Shown here piece after piece: positions 47,927 through 57,155 of a stretch of 64,000 bases of DNA. Both the position numbers and the translations under genes were made by a program. The DNA lies in NCBI RefSeq assembly GCF_012650175.1, contig NZ_JAAILI010000008.1, forward strand, positions 124,001 through 188,000, read 5' to 3'. Below the pieces are notes generated by a model, which saw only the letters and a program-made list of their open reading frames with translations, had not been told where the DNA came from and ran no database searches. The stretch is from Sphingomonas sp. S2M10 (GTDB lineage: Bacteria > Pseudomonadota > Alphaproteobacteria > Sphingomonadales > Sphingomonadaceae). Position 1 is the stretch's first letter, and each line of letters begins with the position of its first letter.

Positions 47927-49964
47927 ACCGCGGCATGCCGTTGAGCCCGCTGGCCTTGCGCAGCGCGTCGCCGTCGAGGCGATAGCCGTCGAGGAACACG
48001 GTATGGACATGGCGCAGGTTGCCGATATCCTTCTGCACATCGCCTTCGACGAGGAGAATGTCCGCGGTCTTGCCCGGTGCGATCGCGCCCACCCTGTCGT
48101 CCATGCCCACCATTCGCGCAGGTACGATCGTCGCGGTCTGCAGCGCCTCGACATTGGTGAGGCCGGCCTCCTGGTAAAGCTCCAGTTCGCGCACAAGCTC
48201 CAGGCCATAGCCGTCGGTGCCGGCGATGATCGGCACCCCCGCCTTGTGCAGCCGCCCGACCACTTCCACCATCTTGCCGAAGCTCTTGCGGAAATCGGCG
48301 CGGGTCAGGCCGGCGAACAGCGGATAGCCGCCGATCTTCCAGCCGCGCGCGACCGCGGGCGGCGCAATGTCCGTATAGGCGGCATATTCCGGCGGCACGG
48401 CGCTCCCGTCCGAGGTCAGCAGCGGCTCCCACACGGTCAGCGTGGGGTCGATGATCGTCTTGCGCTTGGCGAGCTCTGCATAGAAGGCGCGCAGCTCGGG
48501 CGAGTCCAGATTCAAGTCCTTGCCATATTGCGCCGGCCCTTCGAGCCGCGCGGCGGTATTGGCCTTGTCCACTACGTCCTGCGGCATCGCCTGCATCAGG
48601 ATGAAATTGATGTGGGTGACCTCGTCATAGCCCGCGCGCACCGCATCGAGCGGCCGCATCCGCGCCGGCACATGGCCATGGACGTGCAGCCCCAGCTTGT
48701 GCGCCTCGGCCGCCGCAGGAGCGATCCAGGCCGGATCCATCGAGGTGTAGAACTTCACCCCCCACATGCCTGCGGCCTTGATCTTGTCGACCGCCGCCAC
48801 GGCCTCCGCCGCCGACGAGACGGTCAGCGCGCCCTGCGCCGCCAGCGGATCCTTCTTGTCGATGATCACCGAAACCTTGCCGTCGGGCGCCAGCAGGTCG
48901 CCCGCGGCGCGGCGCTTGAAGATGCTCTGCGCATCCTCGATCGACGAGCCGGGGCTGCGATAGTTGGTCATGCCGGTGGCGACGTTCTGGAGCAGGTTCC
49001 AGTCATCGCCGACATGCTGATGCGAGTCCCACAGGCCGGGCAGCAGCGTGCGGCCTCGCCCGTCGATCACCGTCATTGCCTTGGTCGCGGCGATGCTGCC
49101 GGCGGGGCCGACCTTCGCCACCTTGCCGTCGGCGATCAGCACGGCCTGGTCTGGCAGATAGCGGCCGGCAACGGAATCGAACAGCAGCACATGGTCGACC
49201 AGCGTCGGCGTGCGATTGGCCGGGGTGAGGAAGCGATGCGCAACGTCGCGCACCATCGCCGCGGCCTCCTTGTCCTGGATTTCCTTCAGCTTCGGCCCGG
49301 CCGCCTCATAGCCTTCGGGCAGCAGCGACATGCCGCCGGCAGAGCCGAAGAAATGGTCCTGCGCGTCGAGCCAGACCGGCGAGGGCGAGAAGCCGATGCC
49401 GGTGACATAGGCCAGCTTCACCGTTTTCTTTCCGGCCGGTCCGTCGATCTCCACCGGCTTGCCGATGGTGATGCTGGCATGGCCGCTCGGCAGCAGGTCG
49501 ATCCCCGCCGATCCGGCCGCAACCAGCGCGTTGATATCGTTCTCAAGCGCCAGCCAAGGGCCGCCATAGCTGTTGTAGCGCGCCTTGTCGAACGGCTTCT
49601 CGCCCGCATCCACCGCCGTCTTCCAGCGCGCGATACCGGCGGGATCGACGGTGAAGGTCTCCGTCGCGTCGCCGCTGTCGGTGAAGCCGCGCACCGCGAT
49701 GTCGACCGGCCGCAGGTCCGGCCCCAGCTTCACCACTTCGTCGGTCTCGGTGATCCAGCCGCGCAGCGACATCGACATGCGATAGGCGATGCGTCCGTCG
49801 GGCATGGTCCAGGACCAAATGTCGCCATGCTTGCCGGCGGTGGAAGAGATTGTGAAATGCCGCGCCTCCGGAGGCGGCGCCATCAGATCGGCCTTCTGCG
49901 TTTGCGCCGCCGCCGGCAGCACGGCAGCGGTGGCGAGCAGAACCCCCAGACGAAGTGCGCGCAT
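47925..49964 (-). CDS. Exported amidohydrolase-family protein
   Basis: A 679-aa protein with signal peptide (MRALRLGVLLATAAVLPAAAQ). Residues about 20-270 are a family-specific N-terminal extension; the metal-dependent amidohydrolase domain follows, with LPGLWDSHQHVG, HVHGHVP, EVTHINF and the catalytic Asp region IIAGTDGYG, then the returning beta-sandwich (GAIAPGKTADILLVEG). Substrate is unknown; related exported enzymes act as peptidases or lactonases. ATG 49964 is chosen for its GGGGG ribosome site and signal peptide; the frame is open 22 codons further. It converges with the alpha-glucosidase gene. Confidence 0.88.
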   Translation of the reverse strand: MRALRLGVLLATAAVLPAAAQTQKADLMAPPPEARHFTISSTAGKHGDIWSWTMPDGRIAYRMSMSLRGWITETDEVVKLGPDLRPVDIAVRGFTDSGDATETFTVDPAGIARWKTAVDAGEKPFDKARYNSYGGPWLALENDINALVAAGSAGIDLLPSGHASITIGKPVEIDGPAGKKTVKLAYVTGIGFSPSPVWLDAQDHFFGSAGGMSLLPEGYEAAGPKLKEIQDKEAAAMVRDVAHRFLTPANRTPTLVDHVLLFDSVAGRYLPDQAVLIADGKVAKVGPAGSIAATKAMTVIDGRGRTLLPGLWDSHQHVGDDWNLLQNVATGMTNYRSPGSSIEDAQSIFKRRAAGDLLAPDGKVSVIIDKKDPLAAQGALTVSSAAEAVAAVDKIKAAGMWGVKFYTSMDPAWIAPAAAEAHKLGLHVHGHVPARMRPLDAVRAGYDEVTHINFILMQAMPQDVVDKANTAARLEGPAQYGKDLNLDSPELRAFYAELAKRKTIIDPTLTVWEPLLTSDGSAVPPEYAAYTDIAPPAVARGWKIGGYPLFAGLTRADFRKSFGKMVEVVGRLHKAGVPIIAGTDGYGLELVRELELYQEAGLTNVEALQTATIVPARMVGMDDRVGAIAPGKTADILLVEGDVQKDIGNLRHVHTVFLDGYRLDGDALRKASGLNGMPR

Positions 49965-50056
49965 GTTACCCCCAACTGGATCGAAACGAATGGACCGCGC
50001 CTGTCTGGCACGGGGTCCGCATCCGCGCAATTGCAGGCCCCGTGCGATCGTTCCGA

Positions 50057-50983
50057 TCAGTTCTTGCGCCCGACCATCGCGCCAACCCCGCGCCCGTCGG
50101 CATTGATGATGCCGAAGTTCGCGCCGATCTCCGCCGCGCCGGGCCCGTAGAACGCGCCCTGCATGTTCACCGTCGCCCCGTTGGCGCCGCCCGCGGCCGA
50201 GAAGAACACGCCGGTCTGTTCTGAGCGGATAGCCCCCGTCAGCGCATGGGTTCCGAAATCACGCAGGCCGTTCGTCACTACATTCTGCCCGCGCAGCTGC
50301 AGCGTCGCCTGCACCGTCGCCGCAGCGAAGTCCGCCGAAAAACTGCCTTGCCCGCCCATCGCGTAGACACCGTTTGCGCCGGCGAACTGCCCATCGACGA
50401 CCGTGGTGTAACTCGCCGTCCCGGTCTTCGGCATGTCCGATGGCGCCGTGCGGACGCCATAGGCGAAGAAAATCGTGTCGACACCGATAGGGCTGCCCTG
50501 CGTGATCGCCTGATAGGCGCCATAGCTGGCATAAGTGAGCACGAGCTGCGGATTGCCCGCGCCGGGATTGAACAGCGACAGATTTTCCTGCCGATTGCCC
50601 GAACGCTTCTCGTAATTGCTCAGCGTGTTCGTGCTCGACGTGCGGTCGGATGGACCGAACGCTGGCGAGGTGAAAGGCGCCATTGAGATCGTGTAGCTCT
50701 GCGCGGCCGCATCATACCGCACCGAAAAATTGTTGGAGGAGACAGGCACGGTGCCGTCGAAGTCGCTCGCTGCTCCGGTGCCCGATATCGAATAGCGCAT
50801 GCGCCCCGCGGCCCCGCCGAACCCTTCGGCGAAGCGAAGGTCGGTAAGCGTCGCGTTTCGCTGGTCGGTCGGCGCGGCGGGCACGGGGATGAAGCCCGGT
50901 CCGCTGACGCCTCCTCCACCGCCGCCACTGCACCCGCCCAGCACAACGGCCAGCGCGACCAACGCGCCTCCATTCAGTTTCAT
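50057..50983 (-). CDS. TbpB-like surface lipoprotein
   Basis: A 308-aa lipoprotein: lipobox LGGC (Cys18) followed by a Gly-rich anchor (GGGGG). The C-terminal barrel-like half (TVVDGQFAGANGVYAMGGQGSFSADFAAATV and FYGPGAAEIGANFGI) resembles transferrin-binding-protein-type beta-barrel domains exported by Slam in other bacteria. No Slam-like gene is nearby. AAGGGGAATC precedes the ATG. Ligand is unknown. The 134-bp gap to the PL1 gene holds nothing clear. Confidence 0.75.
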   Translation of the reverse strand: MKLNGGALVALAVVLGGCSGGGGGGVSGPGFIPVPAAPTDQRNATLTDLRFAEGFGGAAGRMRYSISGTGAASDFDGTVPVSSNNFSVRYDAAAQSYTISMAPFTSPAFGPSDRTSSTNTLSNYEKRSGNRQENLSLFNPGAGNPQLVLTYASYGAYQAITQGSPIGVDTIFFAYGVRTAPSDMPKTGTASYTTVVDGQFAGANGVYAMGGQGSFSADFAAATVQATLQLRGQNVVTNGLRDFGTHALTGAIRSEQTGVFFSAAGGANGATVNMQGAFYGPGAAEIGANFGIINADGRGVGAMVGRKN

Positions 50984-51117
50984 GCGATTCCCCTTTCGAA
51001 TCCCCCGCGCATTGACTGCCTTGCCCCGGCGCTATTGCACGCATTCATAGGCTAACCGATGGCCCTCGGCACCGCAATGCGCGGGATGCCCCCAAACCGC
51101 CCGGTGGGGGTGCGAGT

Positions 51118-52452
51118 TCAGGATCGCGGCACGGTGCAGTCGGCCAGCCACTCCTCCAGATTGGTCCAGCCGTCCCGATTACGATCGGCGTTCCCGTCGC
51201 GCGGGTCTCGAGGGTCGAGGGCATGCGCGATTTCCCATGCGTCGGGCATGCCGTCGTCATCGCTATCCCGAGGCGCGGGCGCGCTCCGGAGTTCCGGCCA
51301 GCCTCCCACCTCGCGCTGGCTGTCGATCTGACGGCCAGTACGATCGCGGACCCCGGCGACCACCCGGGCATCGACGCTGTCGCGCACCCTGGAAGCGCCC
51401 GCGCTCGCCAAGACGCGCGCGAACGCAGTCGCTGCCGCATCGCGCGTCACCGGCGGCATCGGGATCGGCGCGTGGAGCCGGTAGCCCTCGGGCGAAATGC
51501 CGTCGACGAGGCTCCATGGATCGGCCGGGATTGCGCCGTTCATGCTGTTGCCGGCGAACCACGCCCTCGCCAGCGTGTTGCTCTCGTGAAAGGCGATCGG
51601 CTTTTCCGATTGCGGACCCATCACATAGGCATTGTCGACGAAATTGTAGCGGGCAAGCGTCGCCTTGTCGGCATTGTAGCCGGACCAGCCCTTGCCCCAA
51701 TTGTAGAAGATGTTGGATCGAAAGTCGAAAAACGCGCCCTCGGGGTCGATCTCCGGCCCGCTATAGTTGCCGGGCCGTGGCATGCGGGCCTCGTGATTGG
51801 CCCAAAGATTGTGGTGAAAGCTGATCCTGGCCCCCCGCCCGCCGCGGATCAGGCTGCCATAGCCATGCTCGCCCTTGGCGTGGAGCGAATGGGTGAGCGA
51901 CTCCGCGATGATCGACCATTGCACGGTCAAGTCCCAGAAGCCTTCTCCCGGCTTGGCATAATTGGTGGAAGCGGACAGTGTTTCATCCACCGACCAGCTC
52001 GCGGAGACATGATCTAGGATGATGCGGCGGCCGCCGAGGATCCAGATCGCATCGGATTCGGTGCGGCTCTCGTCCCCCAGCCGCACGCGGATATAGCGGA
52101 TCACCACATCGTCGGCGGCAACTTCCAGCGGGTGGTCGCGCAGGGTAATGCCGTCACCCGGTGCCGACTGACCGGCGATGGTCACCCGCCCCTCGCGGAT
52201 CCGCAGCGGCTTTTCCAGCCGGACCGTGCCGGAGACTCGGAACAGGATCGTCCGGGGGCCAGGCGTTTCCACCGCCGCGCGCAGGCTGCCGGGTCCGCGA
52301 TCGTCCAGCGTGGTGACGAACAGCACCTTGCCGCCACGCCCGCCCAGCGCCTGGGCACCCGCCCCTTCCGCGCCAGGAAACGCCGGGATCGACCGCTCCT
52401 GCGCAAGTACAGGCGCGGTCAGGAGCAGGGCGAGCATCGCTGCGGTGCGCAT
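51118..52452 (-). CDS. Exported pectate lyase-like protein, PL1
   Basis: A 444-aa secreted polysaccharide lyase of family 1. Signal peptide 1-17 (ends VLAQ). The parallel beta-helix motifs are seen: AFPGAEGAGAQALGGRGGKV, LDHVSASWSVDE and FHHNLWANHEARMPR, the last holding the probable catalytic Arg. The C-terminus (DSDDDGMPDAWE, DGNADRNRDGWTNLEEWLAD) is a Ca-binding thrombospondin-type-3/dockerin-like tail. It would cut de-esterified pectin by beta-elimination, giving unsaturated oligogalacturonides. Its ATG overlaps the TBDT stop by one base, so the two are co-translated. Confidence 0.9.
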   Translation of the reverse strand: MRTAAMLALLLTAPVLAQERSIPAFPGAEGAGAQALGGRGGKVLFVTTLDDRGPGSLRAAVETPGPRTILFRVSGTVRLEKPLRIREGRVTIAGQSAPGDGITLRDHPLEVAADDVVIRYIRVRLGDESRTESDAIWILGGRRIILDHVSASWSVDETLSASTNYAKPGEGFWDLTVQWSIIAESLTHSLHAKGEHGYGSLIRGGRGARISFHHNLWANHEARMPRPGNYSGPEIDPEGAFFDFRSNIFYNWGKGWSGYNADKATLARYNFVDNAYVMGPQSEKPIAFHESNTLARAWFAGNSMNGAIPADPWSLVDGISPEGYRLHAPIPMPPVTRDAAATAFARVLASAGASRVRDSVDARVVAGVRDRTGRQIDSQREVGGWPELRSAPAPRDSDDDGMPDAWEIAHALDPRDPRDGNADRNRDGWTNLEEWLADCTVPRS

Positions 52453-55400
52453 CAGAAGTTCAGCCGAACGCCGGCGGTGATGATCCGCCCGGTGCTGCCA
52501 TAGATCTGCGACACCGGGTTCGCGGCATACATCGTACGATATTGCGGCTGGTTGGTCAGATTGCGCGCCTCCAGCGAGAAGCGGGCGAACTTGGTCACGT
52601 TGATGGCGAACGCCGCATCGAGATTGAACTGGTTCTCGTTGTAGCCGAAGTCGGCGAACACCGGCGAGTTGCAGGCCGCACCGGCATTGGTGGTTGTGCC
52701 GACCGAGCAGGTGCCGGTCGCCAGCGGGAAGCGGTTGACGTAGCGCGTGCGATAGGCGCCCGAAAAGCGCAGCGACCAGCGTTCGTTCTCGTAATAGAGC
52801 GTGGCGTTGAACGCATCCGGCGAAGTGTTCAGGAACGGTGCCGTGGCATAGCTGTTCTGCGCGGTCGCCGTCCCGCCCGCTTGGGTCGTCGCCAGCACCG
52901 TACCCGTCAGATAGCTGAGCGAAGAGTCGATATGGGTGTAGTTGGCGGTGACGCCCATCTTGTCGAACGGTGCAGGCAGGAACCAGAAATCGGTCTGCAG
53001 ATTGACCTCGAGACCCTTGATCGTGCCGCCCGGGGCGTCCTTGAACTGGCGCGCCCCCCAGGTGCCGCCGTTCTGCGTATAGGCCCGCAATAGCGGATCG
53101 GTCATCGAGGCGAGGATCTGGTTGTAGATCGCCGGCTCGAACACGGTAGACAGCGGCGCCTCGCCGGCCAGTTGCTGCGGGAAGCTGTCGAGGTTCTTCT
53201 TGAACAGCGCCACGGCGATCAGGCCGTTGTTCCGGAAGTATTTCTCGATGCTGAGATCGAGATTGGTCGCGCGAAACGGACTGAGATAGGGGTTGCCGAC
53301 GGTCAGCGACGGAGCCGAGCCGTTGGTAGCCAGGGTACTGGAAAAGGACGTGGTCCCAGGCGTAAGACTGGAGAGCTGCGGCCGCGACATCACTTTGGCG
53401 GCGGCAAAACGTATCAGCAGGCCCGGCTTAGCCTCCCAGTTGATATTGGTGGAGGGCAGCCAGTCCCAATATTCGTTGTTGGCAACCACTGCGATGCCCG
53501 GGATGCCGTCCGCACCGCCGACATTCCCGCGGCCGTTGACGCGGGTGTTGGCAATGCGGAGCCCGGCATTGCCGCGCAGCGGACCGCCGAGCAGCGTCAG
53601 GTCATAATCGACCTGGAAGAAGCCCGAAATGTCCCGCTCGTCGACCCCGCCGCCCTGGCGTCCGTCCGGCACGACGCGGAAATCGCCCCATTTGTTGATG
53701 CAGTTGCAGTCGATCCCGAAGGCGTTGACGAACTTGCCGATCTCCGGCGCGAAGAAGCTGGTCGGTGTACCCGCAGGCACGTCGAGGCCTTGGCCGAAGC
53801 CATAGACGCCGCCCAGATCGGTGACGTTAAGCCCCGCCTCCACCAACGTCGGGTTCAGCGCCTCGATCGATTGGGCCCGGCGCTGCTGATCGGCGAAATA
53901 GCTGAACTTCTTGTAGGTGCCGCCGAACCGGAGGGTCATCTCCGGCACCGCCTCGAACGCGAAGTTCAACCGGCCGACGCGATATTCGTTGGTTACTTGG
54001 TTCTTGAACACGCGGATCGTCGAAAGGCCCTTCACCAGCGTCCACGCATTGGGATCGGCGACGTTGAAGCCAGGGTTGAACACCGGCATCTTGCCGCCGT
54101 CGCGCTCGTCGAACACATAGCCGTTCTGGTCGATGGCGTTGACCTCGGCGAGATAGCCGGTCGCATCGAATACCGATTTCGACCAGCCGAGCGTGCCTTC
54201 CATCGTCAGCCGCTCACCGAAATCCTGACGGAGGTTCAGCGTCGCCTGCCTGAACTCGGTCGAGCCGCTCTGCGTATCGATGGAGCTGCGCCAGTCGACG
54301 CGGTCGAGCTGGAGGTAATCGGCCTGCCCCGCGGCATTGACATTGGCGGCGCGCACTACCGTGTTGGGGCGCCCGAGCAGCTGGGTGTAATAGCCTGTCT
54401 GGTTGCTCGTCGCGACATAGCCCGGCGAGCGGGGGTTGTTGTAATAGTCGAACGCGCTCAGATTATCGGGATTATAGCTGTTGAAATAGCCGGGCAGCAC
54501 GCTGCTGCCGTTGAGTTGCTGGCCGCAATCGACGATCGCACTTCGCACGCAGTTGGGATAGAGCGCGACGCGGTCCGCATTGCCGTTGGTGGTGCCCACG
54601 GCGCGCAGCGTGTTCTGGGTCACGCGCGTGTTGGTGCCGTTGCGGTTCAGGCCGATCGGGGTGATGCCGGCCAGCTCGCTGTCCTGGTCGTATTTGGAAT
54701 AGACGCCGTCGAGAATGATCTCGGTGCGCTCGCTCGGCTGCCACTGCGCCGTGGCGGTGATGCCCAGCCGCTCATAGTTGAGCTTCTGCCGGTTGATCGA
54801 GGGAAGGCCTGGGATGATCGTTGTCGGCGTCAGCAGCCCGTAGGCGGCGGGGTCGGATCCGAAGGTCGCCCCCGTGCCGCCCGGCCGCGCGAAGCCATAG
54901 ACCGGCGGCGTCACCCCGTTGATCTGGGAGTTGCGGTACACGTAATCGAAGACGCCGATGCCGCGGCGGTAGGAATCGATCTGCTGCTCCTGCTTCTGAT
55001 AGGCGCCGGAGACCAGCACGCCGAAATTTTCGGTCAGCTTGACCGAGGCCAGCCCGGTGAAGCGCGGGTTCCACGTCTTGCCATTCTCGCGATATTCAGC
55101 CTCGCCGCCCAGCGCGAAGCGATTGCCCTTATAGGCCAGCGGGCGGCCGGTCGTGAGATCGATGATCGCGCCGAGCGAGCCCTCGTCATTCTCGGCTGCC
55201 GTCGACTTGGTGATCTTGACGCCGCCGAAAAGTTCGGAGGCGAACGTATTGAAATCGAAGCCGCGGCTGCGATTGGCGCCGGCATCGGACTGGTTGCCGC
55301 CGGCGACATTCTGTGCATCGGCACCGTTCAGCCGCACCGACTGGAAATCGCCGCCCAGGCCGCGCACGGTGATCGAACGGCCCTCACCATTGTCGCGGTC

Positions 55401-55763
55401 AATCGACACACCGGGCAGGCGCTGGATCGACTCCGCGAGGTTGGCATCGGGGAAGTCTGCGATATCTTCGGCGGTGATCGCATCGACGATCTGGTTGGAG
55501 CGGCGCTTTAGGTTCAGCGCGTTCTGCAGCGATGCACGGAAACCGGTGACAACGATTTCGTCGCCGGTTTGCGGGTCGATCGGCGACGGCTCTTCCTGCA
55601 CGCTTGCGTCCCGCGCTGCATCTACCCGTGCCACGTCGTTGCCCTGCTGCACCTGCGCCTGCGCCGTTCCGGCAAGCAGGAGCGCCATTCCGAGCGTGCC
55701 CATCGACGCGCCGAGCCGTAGGCCGCTGCGCGCAGGAACCACAATATCGCTGAAATCCGCCAT
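52452..55763 (-). CDS. TonB-dependent receptor, probable oligogalacturonide uptake
   Basis: A 1103-aa outer-membrane transporter. The start at 55763 (MADFSDIVVPARSG) has GGGGAGG five bases upstream and gives a long signal peptide ending AQAQ; the frame is open 76 codons further with no domain. TonB box EIVVTG, plug with DIADFPDANLAESIQRLPGV and ITVRGLGGDFQSVRLNG, and a large barrel ending IITAGVRLNF. It is translationally coupled to the PL1 lyase and has a LacI-type operator upstream, supporting a pectin-oligosaccharide role. Confidence 0.92.
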   Translation of the reverse strand: MADFSDIVVPARSGLRLGASMGTLGMALLLAGTAQAQVQQGNDVARVDAARDASVQEEPSPIDPQTGDEIVVTGFRASLQNALNLKRRSNQIVDAITAEDIADFPDANLAESIQRLPGVSIDRDNGEGRSITVRGLGGDFQSVRLNGADAQNVAGGNQSDAGANRSRGFDFNTFASELFGGVKITKSTAAENDEGSLGAIIDLTTGRPLAYKGNRFALGGEAEYRENGKTWNPRFTGLASVKLTENFGVLVSGAYQKQEQQIDSYRRGIGVFDYVYRNSQINGVTPPVYGFARPGGTGATFGSDPAAYGLLTPTTIIPGLPSINRQKLNYERLGITATAQWQPSERTEIILDGVYSKYDQDSELAGITPIGLNRNGTNTRVTQNTLRAVGTTNGNADRVALYPNCVRSAIVDCGQQLNGSSVLPGYFNSYNPDNLSAFDYYNNPRSPGYVATSNQTGYYTQLLGRPNTVVRAANVNAAGQADYLQLDRVDWRSSIDTQSGSTEFRQATLNLRQDFGERLTMEGTLGWSKSVFDATGYLAEVNAIDQNGYVFDERDGGKMPVFNPGFNVADPNAWTLVKGLSTIRVFKNQVTNEYRVGRLNFAFEAVPEMTLRFGGTYKKFSYFADQQRRAQSIEALNPTLVEAGLNVTDLGGVYGFGQGLDVPAGTPTSFFAPEIGKFVNAFGIDCNCINKWGDFRVVPDGRQGGGVDERDISGFFQVDYDLTLLGGPLRGNAGLRIANTRVNGRGNVGGADGIPGIAVVANNEYWDWLPSTNINWEAKPGLLIRFAAAKVMSRPQLSSLTPGTTSFSSTLATNGSAPSLTVGNPYLSPFRATNLDLSIEKYFRNNGLIAVALFKKNLDSFPQQLAGEAPLSTVFEPAIYNQILASMTDPLLRAYTQNGGTWGARQFKDAPGGTIKGLEVNLQTDFWFLPAPFDKMGVTANYTHIDSSLSYLTGTVLATTQAGGTATAQNSYATAPFLNTSPDAFNATLYYENERWSLRFSGAYRTRYVNRFPLATGTCSVGTTTNAGAACNSPVFADFGYNENQFNLDAAFAINVTKFARFSLEARNLTNQPQYRTMYAANPVSQIYGSTGRIITAGVRLNF

Positions 55764-55984
55764 TCGAACCTCCCCTGTCCTCATGCCTGAGCATGCGCGC
55801 GACTGCGCCGGACGGCGGGCAAGTGGATACACGACCAGGTTTCGAAGGCCGGTGATTACCGGCGTTCGATTCCAGGACCAGGTCGCGCCAATCCTCTCCC
55901 ACGCCATCGCCGAATCTTGCGTTCGACTTGGCGCAAGCGCTGCATCACGCTTGATTGACCTGCATTGTTGCAGGCGCTGGCACC

Positions 55985-56001
55985 ATGTCAACCGGTGTCA
56001 T
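55985..56001 (-). promoter_or_regulatory. LacI-type operator overlapping a -35 box (TBDT-PL1 promoter)
   Basis: ATGTCAACCGGTGTCAT, a near palindrome about the ACCGGT core. On the minus strand it contains TTGACA (55991-55986), with AACAAT 16 bp downstream as a possible -10, so a bound repressor would block the promoter. A matching site lies at 61262-61278. Confidence 0.65.
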
Positions 56002-56059
56002 AAGCCGTTATACGACATTTTTGCCCGGCGCGGCCACGGCGCCACACTTGGCTAGCGCG

Positions 56060-57091
56060 TTAGTTAGGGCGCGGGGGCGCCACCGAGGCCCGGTGAATGA
56101 GCGTCGATGGGAACAGCGACGGCTCCTCCACCGCCTGATCGTCGCCGAAGAAATCGACCAGCAGCTTCAGTGCCGCCGATCGGCCCATCGAGATAATCGG
56201 CCAGTGCACCGTCGTCATCGGCGGCCAGATGTGCGAGGCGATCGCGGTATCGTCGAAGCCGATGATCGACAGATCCTCGGGCACGCTCATGCCGCGGCGC
56301 CGCGCCGCGTGCAGCGTCGCCGCCGCCATCTCGTCATTAGAAGCGAAGATCGCCGTCGGCCGCGGCGACAGGTCCAGTAGCCGGTCGGCCGCCGCAAGGC
56401 CGCTCTCGAAGGTATAATTGCCGTCTGCGATCAGGCTTCGCGGCAGCTTGATCCCCGCATCGGCCAGCGCCTGCTCAAAGCCCCTCCGCCGCTCGCGCGC
56501 CGAACGGAAACCGTGCGGGCCCGCGATCAGCCCGATCCGATGATGGCCAAGCGCGACGAGATGACGCACCGCCTCTACCACAACCTCACTGTCGTTCGAG
56601 GCAACCATGTGCTCGGGCGTGTCGAGCGGCGCGGAGCCCATGCGGACGTAGCGGGTGCCGAGGCTGCGGCAAAGATCGGCCAGCATGTCGTTCTCCGATA
56701 CCGGCGGGAGGATCAGCACGCCGTACAGCCGCTGCCGCTCCAGGAAGGCGCGCACGTCCGCCAGCATCGTCGAGGAACCGCGGTCGATCGGACGGACGAT
56801 CAGCTCGAATTCGGTGTCGCGGATCGCTTCCAGGATGCCCGCCTGCACGTTCATCACCATCTGCGCGTTCGGGTTGTCGTGGATCAGGCCGAGCAGGAAA
56901 TTGTGCCGCAACGCCAGCGCGCGCGCCTGGACATTGGGGACATAGCCGAGATCCGCGATCACCGCCTCCACCCGAGCGCGCGTATCCTCGTTGAGCAGCG
57001 GGGAACGATTGATGACGCGGCTGACGGTCTTCTTCGAAACCCCGGCGAGCCGGGCGACGTCGTTGATGGTGGGCTTTCCCGTCTTTTCCAT
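56060..57091 (-). CDS. LacI-family regulator of the pectin/uronate locus
   Basis: A 343-aa repressor. HTH PTINDVARLAGVSKKTVSRVINRSP (residues 7-32) is clear, with a standard sugar-binding core and the DEMAAATLHAARRRGMSVPEDLSIIGFDD segment. It lies between the esterase gene and the TBDT promoter, 296 bp before the TBDT start. The two 17-bp sites are the probable targets. Effector is probably KDG or a related uronate intermediate (inference). Confidence 0.9.
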   Translation of the reverse strand: MEKTGKPTINDVARLAGVSKKTVSRVINRSPLLNEDTRARVEAVIADLGYVPNVQARALALRHNFLLGLIHDNPNAQMVMNVQAGILEAIRDTEFELIVRPIDRGSSTMLADVRAFLERQRLYGVLILPPVSENDMLADLCRSLGTRYVRMGSAPLDTPEHMVASNDSEVVVEAVRHLVALGHHRIGLIAGPHGFRSARERRRGFEQALADAGIKLPRSLIADGNYTFESGLAAADRLLDLSPRPTAIFASNDEMAAATLHAARRRGMSVPEDLSIIGFDDTAIASHIWPPMTTVHWPIISMGRSAALKLLVDFFGDDQAVEEPSLFPSTLIHRASVAPPRPN

Positions 57092-57155
57092 GGCGCGATG
57101 CTATACGGGGGCGCGAACGATTGCGATAGCCGAGCGCGGTCGGTCGGCGCCGCGC

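Noticed and set aside
48003..50150. 715-codon plus-strand open frame opposite the amidohydrolase
   Set aside because: His/Arg/Gly-rich shadow; the minus-strand frame has signal peptide and metal-binding motifs.
53172..55511. 779-codon plus-strand open frame opposite the pectin TBDT
   Set aside because: Repetitive R/G/A/E composition, no domain; shadow of the TBDT.
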